Part shown: piece by piece, positions 12,678-24,254 of the stretch
How positions within the stretch are numbered: the stretch's first letter is position 1
How the letters are laid out: each line of letters opens with the position of its first letter
From: Polytrichum commune
Lineage: Eukaryota > Streptophyta > Polytrichopsida > Polytrichales > Polytrichaceae
Assembly: GCA_950295325.1 (NCBI GenBank)
Contig: OX485804.1
Coordinates: forward strand, 5,520,001 to 5,584,000
DNA: 64,000 nucleotides
Reading direction: 5' to 3'
Notes under the pieces: generated by a model
Told to the model about the DNA's origin: nothing
Seen by the model: the letters and a program-made list of their open reading frames with translations, nothing else
Databases searched by the model: none
Translations under genes and position numbers: made by a program

Positions 12678-12990
12678 TTTCTTGAACGGACACCTATACT
12701 TGATTGGTGTGTGGTTCCATGAGGATCAAAGAACAAACACCATAAATACACATGTTTCAAGGACTACGCCTTCAAATTTGCTTAACTATTCCACAATCAG
12801 TTTTGAGCACGACTGGGAAGGCCTGTGTATTTAGTCAAAGAATCAACAAACTCCACTTCCCGTAACTATAACAAAATCACAGTGGATCCAATTTCCAATG
12901 CGATCTTTGATGATATGTCATCATAGATTCGCTAATGCAACACAAGTTTCGTTGTCTAAATCTAATTGGAAGAAGTTGGAGGACATGTGA
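12678..12990. repeat. Dispersed repeat, copy 1
   Basis: About 310 bp shared with 16680-16990 and 58378-58705. Ordered blocks include ACACCTATACTTGATTGGTG, GAGGATCAAAGAACAAAC, GAATCAACAAACTCC and CATAGATTCGCTAATGCAAC. Edges and class are unknown. Confidence 0.65.
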
Positions 12991-15368
12991 AACAAAAACA
13001 AAGAACACCCACTTACCCTCACCTTACCACGAGTGACGGAAGATGATGACGTGTTTGTGACGCTCAAGGTGCCTCCACCACACAAGCAATTGGGACGTGG
13101 CGTTTTCTTGGGAATGTCACCATCCTTAACCACTCACGCACAAAATGCATATGTACGGATCCCTTGAGGTGACTTGGAACCCTTGTCACAAAAATGAATA
13201 CATGCATGGAAGTTATTGTAAGTCTATTACTATACATATATACACATATATAGAAATAAATTTTGTTAGCATATATGACATATATTGGGTACTATATATG
13301 ATGTAACTTGAATCATGACTTTACGGCACCTATCATATATATGTGTCCGCAAGCTGCAACTATTGACTTTCAACGCCTTCATCTGATAAAGTGCCCATCC
13401 ACAGGACATTCTCTCTGCTCTAAGGAACCCTGTCACTGGCTACTACTTAAGTTTACATAACTTGTGGAGGCTTCACACTATGGTTGTCCAAGTCGATAGG
13501 CCGTGAGAGTTTATGGCCACAGGTTTGGACTTTGGGCTTGGCTTTTGAAGGCTTCACACTATGCCCAACCGGAGGTTTTAATTCTTACATGTTATTGGTT
13601 ATTTTCAGCCCATGTCTTTGGACTCTCAACAAAGTTTGGTCATTCAATCCCACATCCTCTTGACTTGGACGGCCATAATGTGAAGCAACCCTTAGTTATG
13701 GTAAGGTAGATGGTGCTTTCTTAACAATCACTTAAAGTGCTAAGAACATATACTATTGGTGGATTGCAAAAAAATTGTATGATTTGCGTTAGCAATGAAA
13801 TGAAATTTAAAGTTTGGGAAGCCAAAAGGCTGATGGGATTGAAAGTACATCATGATGGTTTCAAACCAGCTGATCCTCTAGAGTGGTGGAGTGGCATAGC
13901 CTATGTGAGATAGAGGCTTATGTCAACTTGTTAATCTGATTAAAAGAGAGACTTGAGGCTCCCAAATACTATATTCTCTATCACTGATGGACATTATCTC
14001 TAATGGGGTTATATAGGGGACATTCCAACACAAACGGTGTCTCATTTTCAATCATAATATAAGAGTAGAAGTGGCATAATCTATTATCCCTAGAGATAGG
14101 GACACTTGACCACCGTCCATTTTCAGTGGCAAGTCTATAATTCCTAGGGGACGGACTCTTCATACCACGGCTGAACTAACGTGAGTGAAGAAGGGGTATT
14201 ATTTGAGGCATTAGCATACATAGTATATACATTTCTCTAGAATGTACCTTTTAAAAAGGTTATTAAAAATGTTGAAGTAAAGGTAGATGTACAAAAGGGG
14301 GCCCTAGGTTTTAGAGAAAAATTTGACAATAGATGTGTTAATCCCATCCAATTCACATTTTAATCCATTGTTGTCACATGGTAATAGTCCTCAATGACTA
14401 CCTTGTCCATTCTAGTTGGGGATTGCATTTGGCTTCTAGGTTTTTACAAACTGGAGGTTCATGGAGCGCTCATGGGCACCCTTGAGTCTTGCTCTTTGGG
14501 TTGTGGCTAAGTTATTGTGATCTCTTGTCTTTGTTTTCTTGATGCAATCATTGAATTACATGCTATGGATGACAAAAAATTTAATGACTTTCTTATCGAA
14601 AAGTGAAAGTGGATTTTATATGCAATAAATGCTTATTTGATTCAAGATTTATATCTTGTATATGTAGTGGAGGCACTTATTACATTCCATTGAAAAGCTT
14701 AGTAGAAATATATGAATTCATTTTCTAGCCTACCGTTAGTATATATACATTTGTTTTTATCTATGAACTTTTCGTATATAGGGTTTTACTTTCATAGCAA
14801 CCCATGCACATCATTTAGGTTTCCAATGAAGAGTCCACCCCCCCCCCCTCCCTCCTCTAGGGCTATAATTCAAGGTGGAGTAAGCAACAATGATCTTGCG
14901 TTGTGATGGTGTCAATGTTTGCTTCAAGTACAATTCACTTTCATATTTGAGAAAATCCTTGAGGTGGAGGTAATCTAGTTTCTTCCCTAAGAGATGGAAA
15001 GAGTTTCACTCTTTAGCAAGAAAAGCCTCATTGATATCATCAAATGTGATTTTTGATGTGGTCGGGTTGTTGTGGGTTCCCCAATGAGATAGACCCCATG
15101 ATGTCTTCCACATGGTTGTCGATTTGTGACAGTGTTAAATTCTTGTTCAGCAAGGTGGTTGGAAAGTGAAGTTGCTTGACTGACTAACCAAAAGGAGGGT
15201 AGGTGGGCAAGCCATTGTTGAAAATAAGAGTGTATATAGTTCCATTGGAAATTCTCCAAGTCTGGTAAACAAAAAATGATAGGTTGTCAAAGAATGCAAT
15301 TGACAAGGGATTCCAACCCACCAAAGTTCTTATTTGAATTCCATTCGCAAAAGTTATAAAGGTTCAAA
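12991..15368. other. Gene-free stretch
   Basis: Around 13467-13697 there is an inverted pair (GGCTTCACACTATGG and CCATAATGTGAAGC), probably another decayed TIR element related to the one at 1738. A C-run lies at 14839-14848. I see no gene. Confidence 0.4.
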
Positions 15369-15520
15369 CACTACAGGCATATGAATCATGGGCAATTATT
15401 TTGTGTCACTAAAAACTTGTCCTAGATAATTGAAAAGTTCGCAAATCTACCACAGTGATAGTTTTGAGTTGTTCTTTCACCGATGTTGGATGGTTACCTA
15501 GGACTCATATATTGGTAGTG
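15369..15520. mobile_element. MITE of the CACTACAAGCATATGAG family
   Basis: The left end CACTACAGGCATATGAATC pairs with the right end CCTAGGACTCATATATTGGTAGTG (split here: CCTAGGACTCATATATTG, GTAGTG). It is 152 bp, with an inner AAATCTACCACAGTGATAG palindrome. Related copies lie at 37269, 39203, 39487, 40944 and 53694. Confidence 0.8.
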
Positions 15521-15664
15521 AAACTTTCATTGCTAGAGAACCTAAAACCAACACGATAACCTGATTTGAAAGTGGTGGACATTCTCATAATCAGCTTGAA
15601 TTTCATTGTGTAGAGTGTTAGGGAGTTGTTTTTAGCACTAACCACCTTAAGGAGCCATGTGATC

Positions 15665-16560
15665 GCATTTACAATTGGTGTCCGGTTTAGGTCCATATGC
15701 CTCAATACACATTTCCTATTTTGAGAGCAAAGGCTTTGACAAAGCCTTTGTGACCTCTTCACACACATTGTATTCATGGACCCAATTACTCGTTCGACCA
15801 AGTCCACCCAATGGTCAATATATAAGGTATGTGAACCTAAAACAAACAATTTTTCTAAGGAATATTACAATTTTACAATGCATTTTTAAATAAGAGGATG
15901 GGCTATGTTTTAGAAGAGTTTGACAAGTTTACAATGAGTGTCCGTTTCAAGGTCACATACCACAATACACAACCCCTATAGTGAGTGAGGAGGCATTTAC
16001 AAAACCATTGCAACCTCTTCACACACATTATTTTCAAGTACCTAGTCACATCGCTCAACTGGGTCCACCCAATAGTCATCAAATAAGGTTTGTGAACTTA
16101 ACACAAACATTTTACTAAGGTGTGCTGCAAGTTAACAATGCTCCTCTATATTTGCATTCTAAAATAAAGAAACGTGCTACACTTTAGAAAACGTTTACCA
16201 CTTTTACCAATTGTTGTCCAATTTAGGCTCATATACCTCACTACGGAATCCCCATAGTGAGTGAAGAAGGTTCAACAAGAGTCATCACAACCTCTTCTCA
16301 CACATTGTTTTCAAGTACCCGTCACGTTGCTTGACCTAGTCCATCCAATGGTCATTATGTAAGTTGCGTGAACCTAAAGTGGACAATTATTTCCCAAGGA
16401 TGTGTGTTCTAGTTTACAACACTCTTGAACTTTATGTGCCTCATTTTTTAAGATTTTGACCACTTTACATCAATGTTCATTTTCAGCAAGTGAAGAAGCT
16501 TCAACAAAACCATTGCAACCTTTCCACAAACATTGTATTCGTGGACCTAGTCATCTTTAG
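15665..16560. repeat. Tandem array of about 260-bp units
   Basis: Units begin near 15671, 15929, 16203 and 16453. Each carries, in order, a TTTACAATTGGTGTCCG-type block, a CCTCTTCACACACATTGT block, an AGTCCACCCAATGGTCA block and a GTGAACCTAAAACAAACA block. The last unit is incomplete. No coding frame runs through it. Confidence 0.8.
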
Positions 16561-16679
16561 TCTCACCAAAGAAGTTGGCTAACAAATCCACCGCCACTTG
16601 AGCTATGATTTGGAAAAGCATTTTGGGCCACATTTGCCCAGTTTGCTCCATGGAAGTTGACCCGTGAGATATAAGGGTG

Positions 16680-16990
16680 TTATTCAATTACTCTTCTTAA
16701 TCAGACACCTACGATTGATTGGTGCATGGTTTTGTGAGGATCAAAGAACAAACGACATAAAAGACTCATGTTTAATAAAGATTGGGCTATGTCTTCAATT
16801 TCTATGCACTATTTCATGCTCAACAAAGAACACCATTGGGAGAATCTATGTATTCAACTAACAAATCCACAAACATGCACTCTCAATAACATACCTATAT
16901 TATAAGAGGTCTACCTTTTCAACCTAATTTGATGTTTCATCATAGATTTGCAAATGCAACACAAATTTGAAGACGTATATCTTATCAATA
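16680..16990. repeat. Dispersed repeat, copy 2
   Basis: It has the same order of blocks as 12678-12990, including ACACCTACGATTGATTGGTG and CATAGATTTGCAAATGCAAC. A GA microsatellite follows at about 17048-17068. Confidence 0.65.
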
Positions 16991-17186
16991 GATGGAGAAC
17001 AAGAGAAACTAACCAAATATCTCGTCCCGCATACCTTAGAGGGCAGGGAGAGAGAGAGAGAGAGAGATGAGTGACACTTTTGAGTGGTGAATGCAAATGT
17101 GATCTCGGAGTTTCCGAGTGACAAGGAAACTCCAAAAGTTGGCAACAAACTTAGGTATGGGGAAAAGAAGACCGTTAGCATAGTTA

Positions 17187-17691
17187 GGGCCACTTCACAC
17201 ACGAGCTAAGAGCCGTGACCATGAAATTGTGAGAGCCCAAAAGAAAGTGTCCAAAGGCCGTCCCAACACACCTCCAAAATCATGTCGTGTGGTCACGGAT
17301 CCTCAAGTGTAGTGTGAAGTCATATGTGATCAGGCCCTCAACCAAATGCTATTTCAATGATTTTCTATTCATGCAGGTCCTCACACATGATAAAATAGAA
17401 TAAATCAACGGTCGTGAGCGTTCAGAGTGCCTTGGTCTCCCGGTTTTGTGTATTAAGTCTACCTCCAAGAGGTGGTTTTTGAAAATAGTCCAAGCGACCA
17501 TGGAACATGATCCATTTGATGCCATGTAAGAATCCATGTAGACTTTACATCCATCTTGCATACACATATATACTCCGTTGGTCCCTCAAGCGTATTGTGA
17601 AGCGAACTTGGACCGGGTCCGCGTTTTCCACCAATGAGGGCGCTTGAAGTGTTATGGTCAGGGGCTCTCAGTCTCGTGTGTGAAGTGGCCC
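17187..17691. mobile_element. Intact PIF/Harbinger-type MITE with TTA duplication
   Basis: The ends read GGGCCACTTCACACACGAG and, at the right, CTCGTGTGTGAAGTGGCCC, a TIR of about 38 bp with few mismatches (GAGCCGTGACCAT against ATGGTCAGGGGCTC). TTA flanks both sides (17184-17186 and 17692-17694). It is 505 bp with no transposase. This is the best reference copy of the family. Confidence 0.92.
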
Positions 17692-17856
17692 TTAGAGCAT
17701 GCCAGCAGCCCAGGCAATTGAATGTGCTTGAAGAAGCAGAATGACCACCTGACTATTAGTCCCCAACGTACAGGCAGCTGTTATTAAGGGGGCAGCCCAT
17801 CAAGGTGATGGAGAGCCACGGAATGCATGTGAGGGGGTGAAGTTTCATGACAACTA

Positions 17857-18204
17857 CACTATATAGTCCTATTACCATTAGCGTGGAAATAATTAGTGTG
17901 AGTCACACTAATTTTCTAGTCGAGGTGGAATTAACGTGGGTGCAAGATCTCGGGTCTTTTCCCAAGTCGTCATGAAGACTTCTGATCAACACAATGAATA
18001 TTAGTGATAAGACAAATGTAGCACAATCTAAATTAATCATCCACACTAATTTTGTAGAGAAACAACCACTATGTCCCACGCTAATTTTCTACTATAAATT
18101 TAGTGTGGGTTGAAAATTAATGTGGCCCACATTGATTCTCATTATGAAAATTAGCGTGGGCTCTAGAGAATTATTGTAGCCCACAATAATAGGACTATTT
18201 AGTG
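17857..18204. mobile_element. TA-flanked MITE (CACTAAATAGTCCTATTA family), copy 1
   Basis: The left end CACTATATAGTCCTATTA pairs with the right end AATAGGACTATTTAGTG. TA lies immediately outside each end. The interior has further inverted segments (GTGTGAGTCACACTAATTTTC and partners). The TA target suggests a Tc1/mariner-type origin. Confidence 0.8.
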
Positions 18205-18900
18205 TACTCTACATGCGTGCGGGTCATATTGGGCATCAAAAAATATTTACTTTTGTGCACCTCCCCCCCCCCCCAACTTTTCTCAAACTACCACATGTCA
18301 TCATGTGATTGATTGGAATGTCTTTAAAATATGATGTGGCAACGTCATTTAGGCATAAGCGTGCACATCCATACCTCAAAGTATGATACCATGGGTGAAG
18401 GTTGAAATTGCGGAGAAATATGTAGACTCCCAAGGATGATTTTGTTCTAGTGGAATTGGCCCCTAAATTGGGGTGAGAGATCCCACTTTAGTTCAATGTA
18501 ACCTGATTGGAAAGAATCAATACACCACTTGGGAAGGCCATGTTTCTACCGCAAACTCCTATGGTAGATGCCATGAACGGGAATGTGCATGGAGGAGAGT
18601 GAAAATGTTGATTACTATGTAGAGCATGAGGATCATTATTATTAGTCAATTCAATCCTTCAATCAGGGTTGAAAATCCCAAATTAGTCTCTTGAGGTTAA
18701 AAGTTAGATCGAGATAAATCAGTGACAAACCTTTGGGGAGAAGGTTTTTCAATACTTTTATCCCCCCTCCCCCCCTTCCCCGGTGGGTGTTGTGAATTGA
18801 ACATCAGGGGCCAAATCCCCGATTGAGTCCAATGCGGCCCAATTGGAATTACTTAACAACAAGCATGCGAGTGGTAATTTTTAACCGCACCCTTGTGCTA
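18205..18900. other. Gene-free stretch between two MITE copies
   Basis: No gene. A C-run lies at 18263-18274. Segments around 18640-18740 resemble 9725-9850 and 19370-19460 (blocks like GAATCAACAATAGACTTGGG), an old dispersed repeat. Confidence 0.35.
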
Positions 18901-19231
18901 CACTAAATAGTCCTATTAGTGTGGGTGGAAAATTAGCACCAAAATAGTTGACATGGCCCGCTTTGATTGTCTAGTTGGGGTAGAAATAACGTTGGTCCAA
19001 TATCTCCGGTTGTCCCCTCACTCTTCTTTGAGGCTTCCGACTGACACCTTACATCAAATACAATAGTCCCCTTACATCAAAAGTAACATTAAAAAATAAA
19101 AAATAAAAAAATAAAAAATCACCCACATCGACTTTAAACTAGAAATACAAGGTGGGTTGAAAAATAACGTGGCCCACAATATTTCTCATTATGAGAATAT
19201 TTGTGGCCGGTTCTAATAGGATTAATTAGTG
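18901..19231. mobile_element. TA-flanked MITE (CACTAAATAGTCCTATTA family), copy 2
   Basis: The left end CACTAAATAGTCCTATTAG and the right end CTAATAGGATTAATTAGTG are inverted, with TA outside both (18899-18900 and 19232-19233). An A-rich insertion-like stretch lies near 19090-19120. Confidence 0.82.
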
Positions 19232-19492
19232 TAGTTGCCATGACCCAAATTGTGCATGGGACAAACATCAAAATGGTGCAAAGCCCCATAATGCATGCAT
19301 GGGGTGAGGTTTCATGGCAACTACCTTGGAAGAAGGTAGAAAATTATTGCACATAGTCTAGGGAATCGCAGTTCTAGTTGATTCAACCCCTAAGTTGAAT
19401 TCCAAACCCTAATTTAGTCTTAGTTGAACCCAATTGAAATGAATCAACAATAGACTTGGGAGAGGCATGTTTTTACCACATTCCCAATGGTA

Positions 19493-19611
19493 CACTGAAT
19501 GATCATATTATTATGGACCATAATAATTTTCTAGAGTCCACACTAATTTTCATAACTAGAATTAATATGGACAACATTAATTTTCACCCACATCAATAAG
19601 ATTGTTTAGTG
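19493..19611. mobile_element. TA-flanked MITE (CACTAAATAGTCCTATTA family), short copy 3
   Basis: The ends read CACTGAATGATCATATTA and AATAAGATTGTTTAGTG, with TA outside both. Only 119 bp remain, so this is an internally deleted relative of the two larger copies upstream. Confidence 0.75.
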
Positions 19612-19613
19612 TA

Positions 19614-21235
19614 GTTGCCATGAACCCAAAATGTGTATGCGAGGCACCCCAAGGCTCTCAAGCAACGTACTGCATCAAACGTCTCTTATGGCCTTTAAGA
19701 GTCCTTGGTGTGGTGTGTGTGGGGTCCATTTCATAAAGAAGGGGCTCGAATGGGAATATGTGTTAAGTTATAGAGATTGACATGTCCGACTCATGGATTT
19801 GACATGTAAGCAAACCAAGTGTTTTATCAAGTACGAGGTTGGACTGCATTAAAGAGAACCGACTACTAAGGTAAGGGGACCTAATTTGGTTACTAATCTT
19901 TGAAATACTTGTTAAGATCCCATGAGAACACCATATGAACATATACATTGTGTTTATGTTGTCTCTTCAAAAAGATGTCGATTACTTGCATGTCATTATG
20001 AAAAATTACAACAATTGCTAAACTCCACTTGAAGTTATTCTTGCTATGCACACAATTGCTCATCATGGGCAAGTACACTTGCATGTACCCACCATTGGCT
20101 TGGGGTTCATGACGTCTATGTAAACCCATCCATCGTGGATGGAGGGGGGCTCTAGTAAAAACAAGTCTCCTATAGAGTTGAGGATCGACTCATTCATGTT
20201 GTGCTTCACCGAGTTAATTCAAGGTCTCTGATGTTAAAATTTCCAGAGTCCCATTGTTTAAAAATTAGTCATTCACATGCTAGAATCCAATTTACTACAT
20301 TTTCACCTTTGCTGTGGATGAGTTTACGTAGACACCACGAACCCCTACCGTCCATCCCAACTACCACCATACAAGTCCTAGGCAACACGTCTTGTTACGT
20401 ATACCCAAGACTAACACTATGTGGTCAAATACTTCGGCTTCAAATGTATGCCGATGATACATAGTGTTGGTTTGTTGTTATATGTTGCTTTTTGGTATGC
20501 CGACCTTAAGACACTTCTCTACCTTACAGACATGAGAGACAAATGTGATTGAAGGTGGAGTCCACCACATAGAGATGCTTTCCAGCTTGCTTTGTAAAGG
20601 ACCCACATCTTACACAACATGGGTATCTGTCTCAAATTGTTTATTACTTGATAACAGGCCTCAGGCAATGTAAATTAAAGCACTGTTGTTTAGTTGCCAC
20701 AGCTGCAAAGTTTAATAAAGTGAAAAGCACACTACTTAATGAACTCCACTTCATTTTCACATGGAAAACCCCCAAGGATAGTGAAACAAGTGGCTAGTCG
20801 CTCTGCCCTTTTATTATCATGCATGCATGGTTAGTTATGGTTGGTGGTCTGACCAAGGTCAAACTTTGGCTCATTTAAGAAACCACTTGAAATCAACAAT
20901 CACTTGTAACTGGACTCCACTTGAGTTGCTGACACTAATAGTTCATAATCACATCACATACGTGGCTAGTTCTAATTGGATGCCAAACTGTGGCTCATTT
21001 TAGAGACCATCAATAAGCCTCTCTTCCCACATGGCAAAGCCACAGAAAAGCTCAAGCAATAACCCTAGAGGCTACAAACAAAAGCTTGGGCGGTAATGGA
21101 GAAGTGAACCCTAATTTGGGATATTTGGAAGCGCACAAAAGGGTCAGTGCACTCTGCGTGAATTATTTTACAAAGTTTTAACAAGTTTTTGACATTTGAC
21201 ATGCACAATTTAGGATTTGACATGTAGCATGACTC
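19614..21235. other. Gene-free stretch with a GGGGTTC-type element
   Basis: Positions about 20098-20350 hold an inverted pair: GTCTATGTAAACCCATCCAT on the left and ATGAGTTTACGTAGAC on the right, bounded by GGCTTGGGG and CGAACCCCTACC. This is a relative of the 56670-57176 elements. No gene is supported. Confidence 0.45.
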
Positions 21236-21440
21236 GTGAAGAAATAAACCACATGTCAATTGACACGTTAAAAGTTGAAATGACACGTGCAGCTAGGCAT
21301 GTGATGTTGAGGTGATGTTTGAAAAGAAAAAATCCTACACGTCAATTGCCATGTTAGAAATTGAAATGACACGTGCTACAAGGCATGTGACATTGAGGTG
21401 ACATATTGGGGGGGAAAATGTAGATGTCAATTGACATTAC
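21236..21440. repeat. Two-unit tandem repeat rich in ACACGTG
   Basis: Two units of about 95 bp share CACGTCAATTG, AGAAATTGAAATGACACGTG and GGCATGTGA-ATTGAGGTGA blocks. GACACGTG occurs in both units. The block is not next to any gene I can support. Confidence 0.65.
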
Positions 21441-22299
21441 CTTCTTTTTTCTTCTGAAAAGGTCACATGACACTTTGGATTTGAAGTTCAACATCAAATG
21501 AAATTTTGTCAAACATGCACACTGAGTGAACTGAATGATCAGATGTGGTTCACAGGGCTTGAATTTAATGCCTCCTTCCAAAGCTTGGCTTTTGCGAATT
21601 AAATACAATAGTATAAATAGCATCCACGATGATCACCTATGATTTTAGAGATGATGGTCAAATAGGCATTAACCCTGAGTACACATTGATGGCAGCAGTA
21701 CAAAATCGCTGGCAAGCTCCTGTCCACCTACCAACACAAAATTTCTCGGGATGCGGGATAAGACCCTGGGGTCTGCTGTGCGCAAGAGACAGGCGGAGAC
21801 GTCAGTTTTCAGGTTTCCACCTTCTTGTCCATAACTTTCTGTCCACAATGAGCTGCTCAAATGCGAGTAGGACGAACCAGGTCACTGTGTACAGGAATCA
21901 TTGACCCTTTACTATTAAAACAGTTTAGTACTTTTTCTATCCGAAACATATCAAAACTTAAACTGGATGATTATGTAGTGAACAGAAGGCAAATTGATAG
22001 TATGATGCACATGTCAGATTTCTGGGAATATACAATCAATATTTTGTCTTGATTCGACCGTGTGAAACACATGTCGGGGTAATTGGGTGTTGTAAAAAGT
22101 TTAAACTAATAAGGTTCCTATTCAAAATAGGTACAAAACCAATTCTCAGGTGCACATCATGGGTAGCTCCGGATATCTGAGCAATCTGAACCATTAAAAC
22201 GATTTACAATATGTCATTTCCAGGAAAGGGTTACATCGAGGTGAAGATTGTATATTTGATAGCAACAATGCGGTGTATGAGGACTTACAAAATATGTCC
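21441..22299. other. Stretch without a supported gene
   Basis: Positions 21660-21900 are less AT-rich and keep open frames on both strands (91 residues plus, 63 residues minus). Neither shows a motif I recognise, and I found no splice partners. Confidence 0.3.
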
Positions 22300-22808
22300 C
22301 CATTAACTATATATTCCAGTGGCCATTACCATACAACCACACTGAGATAAACAGCGCGCATTTGCAAGAATAATTCAAGGCCTTAAGAAGCACACGTTAT
22401 TTAAAAGATAAATCCAGTAAAGTATATTCACTCAGAAGTGAGAAGGACGGGAGTTGTATATTTCAGACACCACATACACCATATAAGGAGCACAATAGGT
22501 GATGACCAACAAACGTCAAGCATCATCTTTAGCGACCTGGCTGATGATACTCAAAAGAGGGTAAAAGCAAAACCCTCAGCTTAGAAAATGAATGACCTAT
22601 ATCCTATGTGCGACTATACACTCAACTATGGACTCATCTGGGCTTAGCAACTGTGTACTCTTTGCCTAGTTCTCCCAAATCCTTCACAACCCATCATCCT
22701 CATCTCCTTCAATCATCAGCACTGGAAAGAGTCACTGCAAAATCCCAATAAATCCGGTCAGTATCGACTGTCCAGACAGAGCAGCAGAACACTACGGAAA
22801 CCGCGAAG
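22300..22808 (-). other. AdoMetDC 3' flank, probable 3' UTR
   Basis: This sequence lies just past the AdoMetDC stop. I see no open frame and no repeat shared with the rest of the window, and I could not pick out a clear AATAAA signal on the minus strand. It is called as probable untranslated region from position only. Confidence 0.35.
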
Positions 22809-24041
22809 TCATTTCAAATCAATCCCATAACCCATCTCACTGGGGACAGGAACGCTCACCATATCCATCTTCTCCTTCTTCGATTTCATGCTCTTCACGG
22901 ACACTTTCTTGGAGCCACGACTCGCTATCCCAACTCCTCGGATCAAAGGCAAAGGAGCCACATGGGGGAGACAGCCTATCACGGTCTTGAAAGTATTGAA
23001 AACCAGAGCACCTCCACAAGGCAGTTCCTGGCGACTGGTTCCATCGCAAATGTATCCATGCGGGCAAATAGATGTACCCCATGAACCTGATGTGAACGAT
23101 GCCTTCTTCAGGTCGTTCACATGAACCGACATCGCGAACACCGCTGGTTTGAAGACAGCCACAACTTTTTCCACAAGAGAAGGCAAATCAACTTGCCGTG
23201 GATTGTAGCCCATAGCTTCAAAGCTGGCGTAGCTGTGTCCATCCTCAGGGGTGACATGGATGGTGGAGTGAGCACCTCCTTCAATCCCGTTCATGGAGTA
23301 CCCACAGGGATCGAAAGCGAAATCGGAGATGCGAGATTCGGGCAGGATAGTGTCGATCTTGGCTGCTTTTGTCATGTCAGCCCCAGTGTCCACACATGCT
23401 GACTTAAAAAATTGCGAAGCAGAATCTCTGTCCAGCTTCGTCATGCACATTTCCAAAGTATATGATTCATCCTCCTCGGCAGTAGACATGACCCCACGCT
23501 CTGCAGCAGTGTAGATATGCCAGTTCGGGAACTTACCCTGGCTACCCATTATATATGCTTTTCCTCCACCCCCTAGGGTTCCAAAAAACTTCTCCAAGTA
23601 CCGCACTTCCTCGGTGAAGCTACCGTGGGGGTAGGGCTGGACAGCGGGGAACATAAACGTCCCTCTAGTATATTTAACACGGCTCACCTTGAGTGACAGC
23701 CGGGCGATGGCTTCAAGAAGCACCGGCAAGGCATTGAGAAGCTGAGTAGTACCACATGTCTTAATCACCATGAGCTGTGGGTAGATGAAGAGGCTTGACT
23801 CTGAAAGAACATAAGAATCAAGCTCTGCGTTGCTCAACTGTGCAACAATGGTGCACTCTGCGGCTCGCAGCATGGTATCCAGTTCCGGCCTTGTTAGAGC
23901 ACGAAGACCCCGTCCCTCCGGATCTCTGAACACCGGGGCCGGTTGGAACTCAATCTCCAGCCTCTTCTCAAACCCTTCAAACCCTGGGCTGGCCACTGGC
24001 CCAGCCGCAGTGTCCGTGTCTGTCAGAAATGAAGCTCCCAT
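22809..24041 (-). CDS. SAMDC: S-adenosylmethionine decarboxylase proenzyme (AdoMetDC)
   Basis: This enzyme decarboxylates S-adenosylmethionine, supplying the aminopropyl donor for spermidine and spermine synthesis in the cytosol. The frame is one uninterrupted 410-codon exon, as is usual for plant AdoMetDC. The self-processing site is visible as YVLSESSLF, with cleavage expected between Glu81 and Ser82; Ser82 becomes the pyruvoyl group of the alpha chain. Cys96 in KTCGTT matches the catalytic cysteine, and Ser249 (CGYSMNG) and His262 (STIHVTPE) match the residues that drive processing. The acidic stretch around residues 188-206 corresponds to the plant PEST-like segment. Plant family members are commonly about 355-390 residues; the extra length is a somewhat long N-terminus and a Lys/Ser-rich tail after residue 370. 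The start is the first ATG after the uORF, 213 nt downstream of its stop. All key residues are present, so it should be functional. Confidence 0.97.
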   Translation of the reverse strand: MGASFLTDTDTAAGPVASPGFEGFEKRLEIEFQPAPVFRDPEGRGLRALTRPELDTMLRAAECTIVAQLSNAELDSYVLSESSLFIYPQLMVIKTCGTTQLLNALPVLLEAIARLSLKVSRVKYTRGTFMFPAVQPYPHGSFTEEVRYLEKFFGTLGGGGKAYIMGSQGKFPNWHIYTAAERGVMSTAEEDESYTLEMCMTKLDRDSASQFFKSACVDTGADMTKAAKIDTILPESRISDFAFDPCGYSMNGIEGGAHSTIHVTPEDGHSYASFEAMGYNPRQVDLPSLVEKVVAVFKPAVFAMSVHVNDLKKASFTSGSWGTSICPHGYICDGTSRQELPCGGALVFNTFKTVIGCLPHVAPLPLIRGVGIASRGSKKVSVKSMKSKKEKMDMVSVPVPSEMGYGIDLK

Positions 24042-24254
24042 ACTTGCTGTGCTCCTAGATGTTATTATTATAGTTTATTGTAATGAACCTCTCCCTGTAG
24101 AAATATTATCTACACAGCAGAAAGAGGAGGGAGTTTGGCCGCTCTCCCGAGCGGGGAGCTGATCTGCTGTATGGACACAAGGACTGCAGACCAGCCCCTA
24201 AAAAAAATAAGAAAAATATCTATACTACTTGCCGAGTTCTTCCTTTAGCAAATA

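Noticed and set aside
21669-21860. 63-residue minus-strand frame in a less AT-rich patch
   Set aside because: Could be an exon, but no donor/acceptor pair or homology that I can name.
24198-24199. Alternative acceptor after a T-run in the AdoMetDC leader
   Set aside because: TTTTTTTTAG looks good but would give a uORF tail unlike the family; the acceptor before TGCGTC yields CVRKPS-stop.
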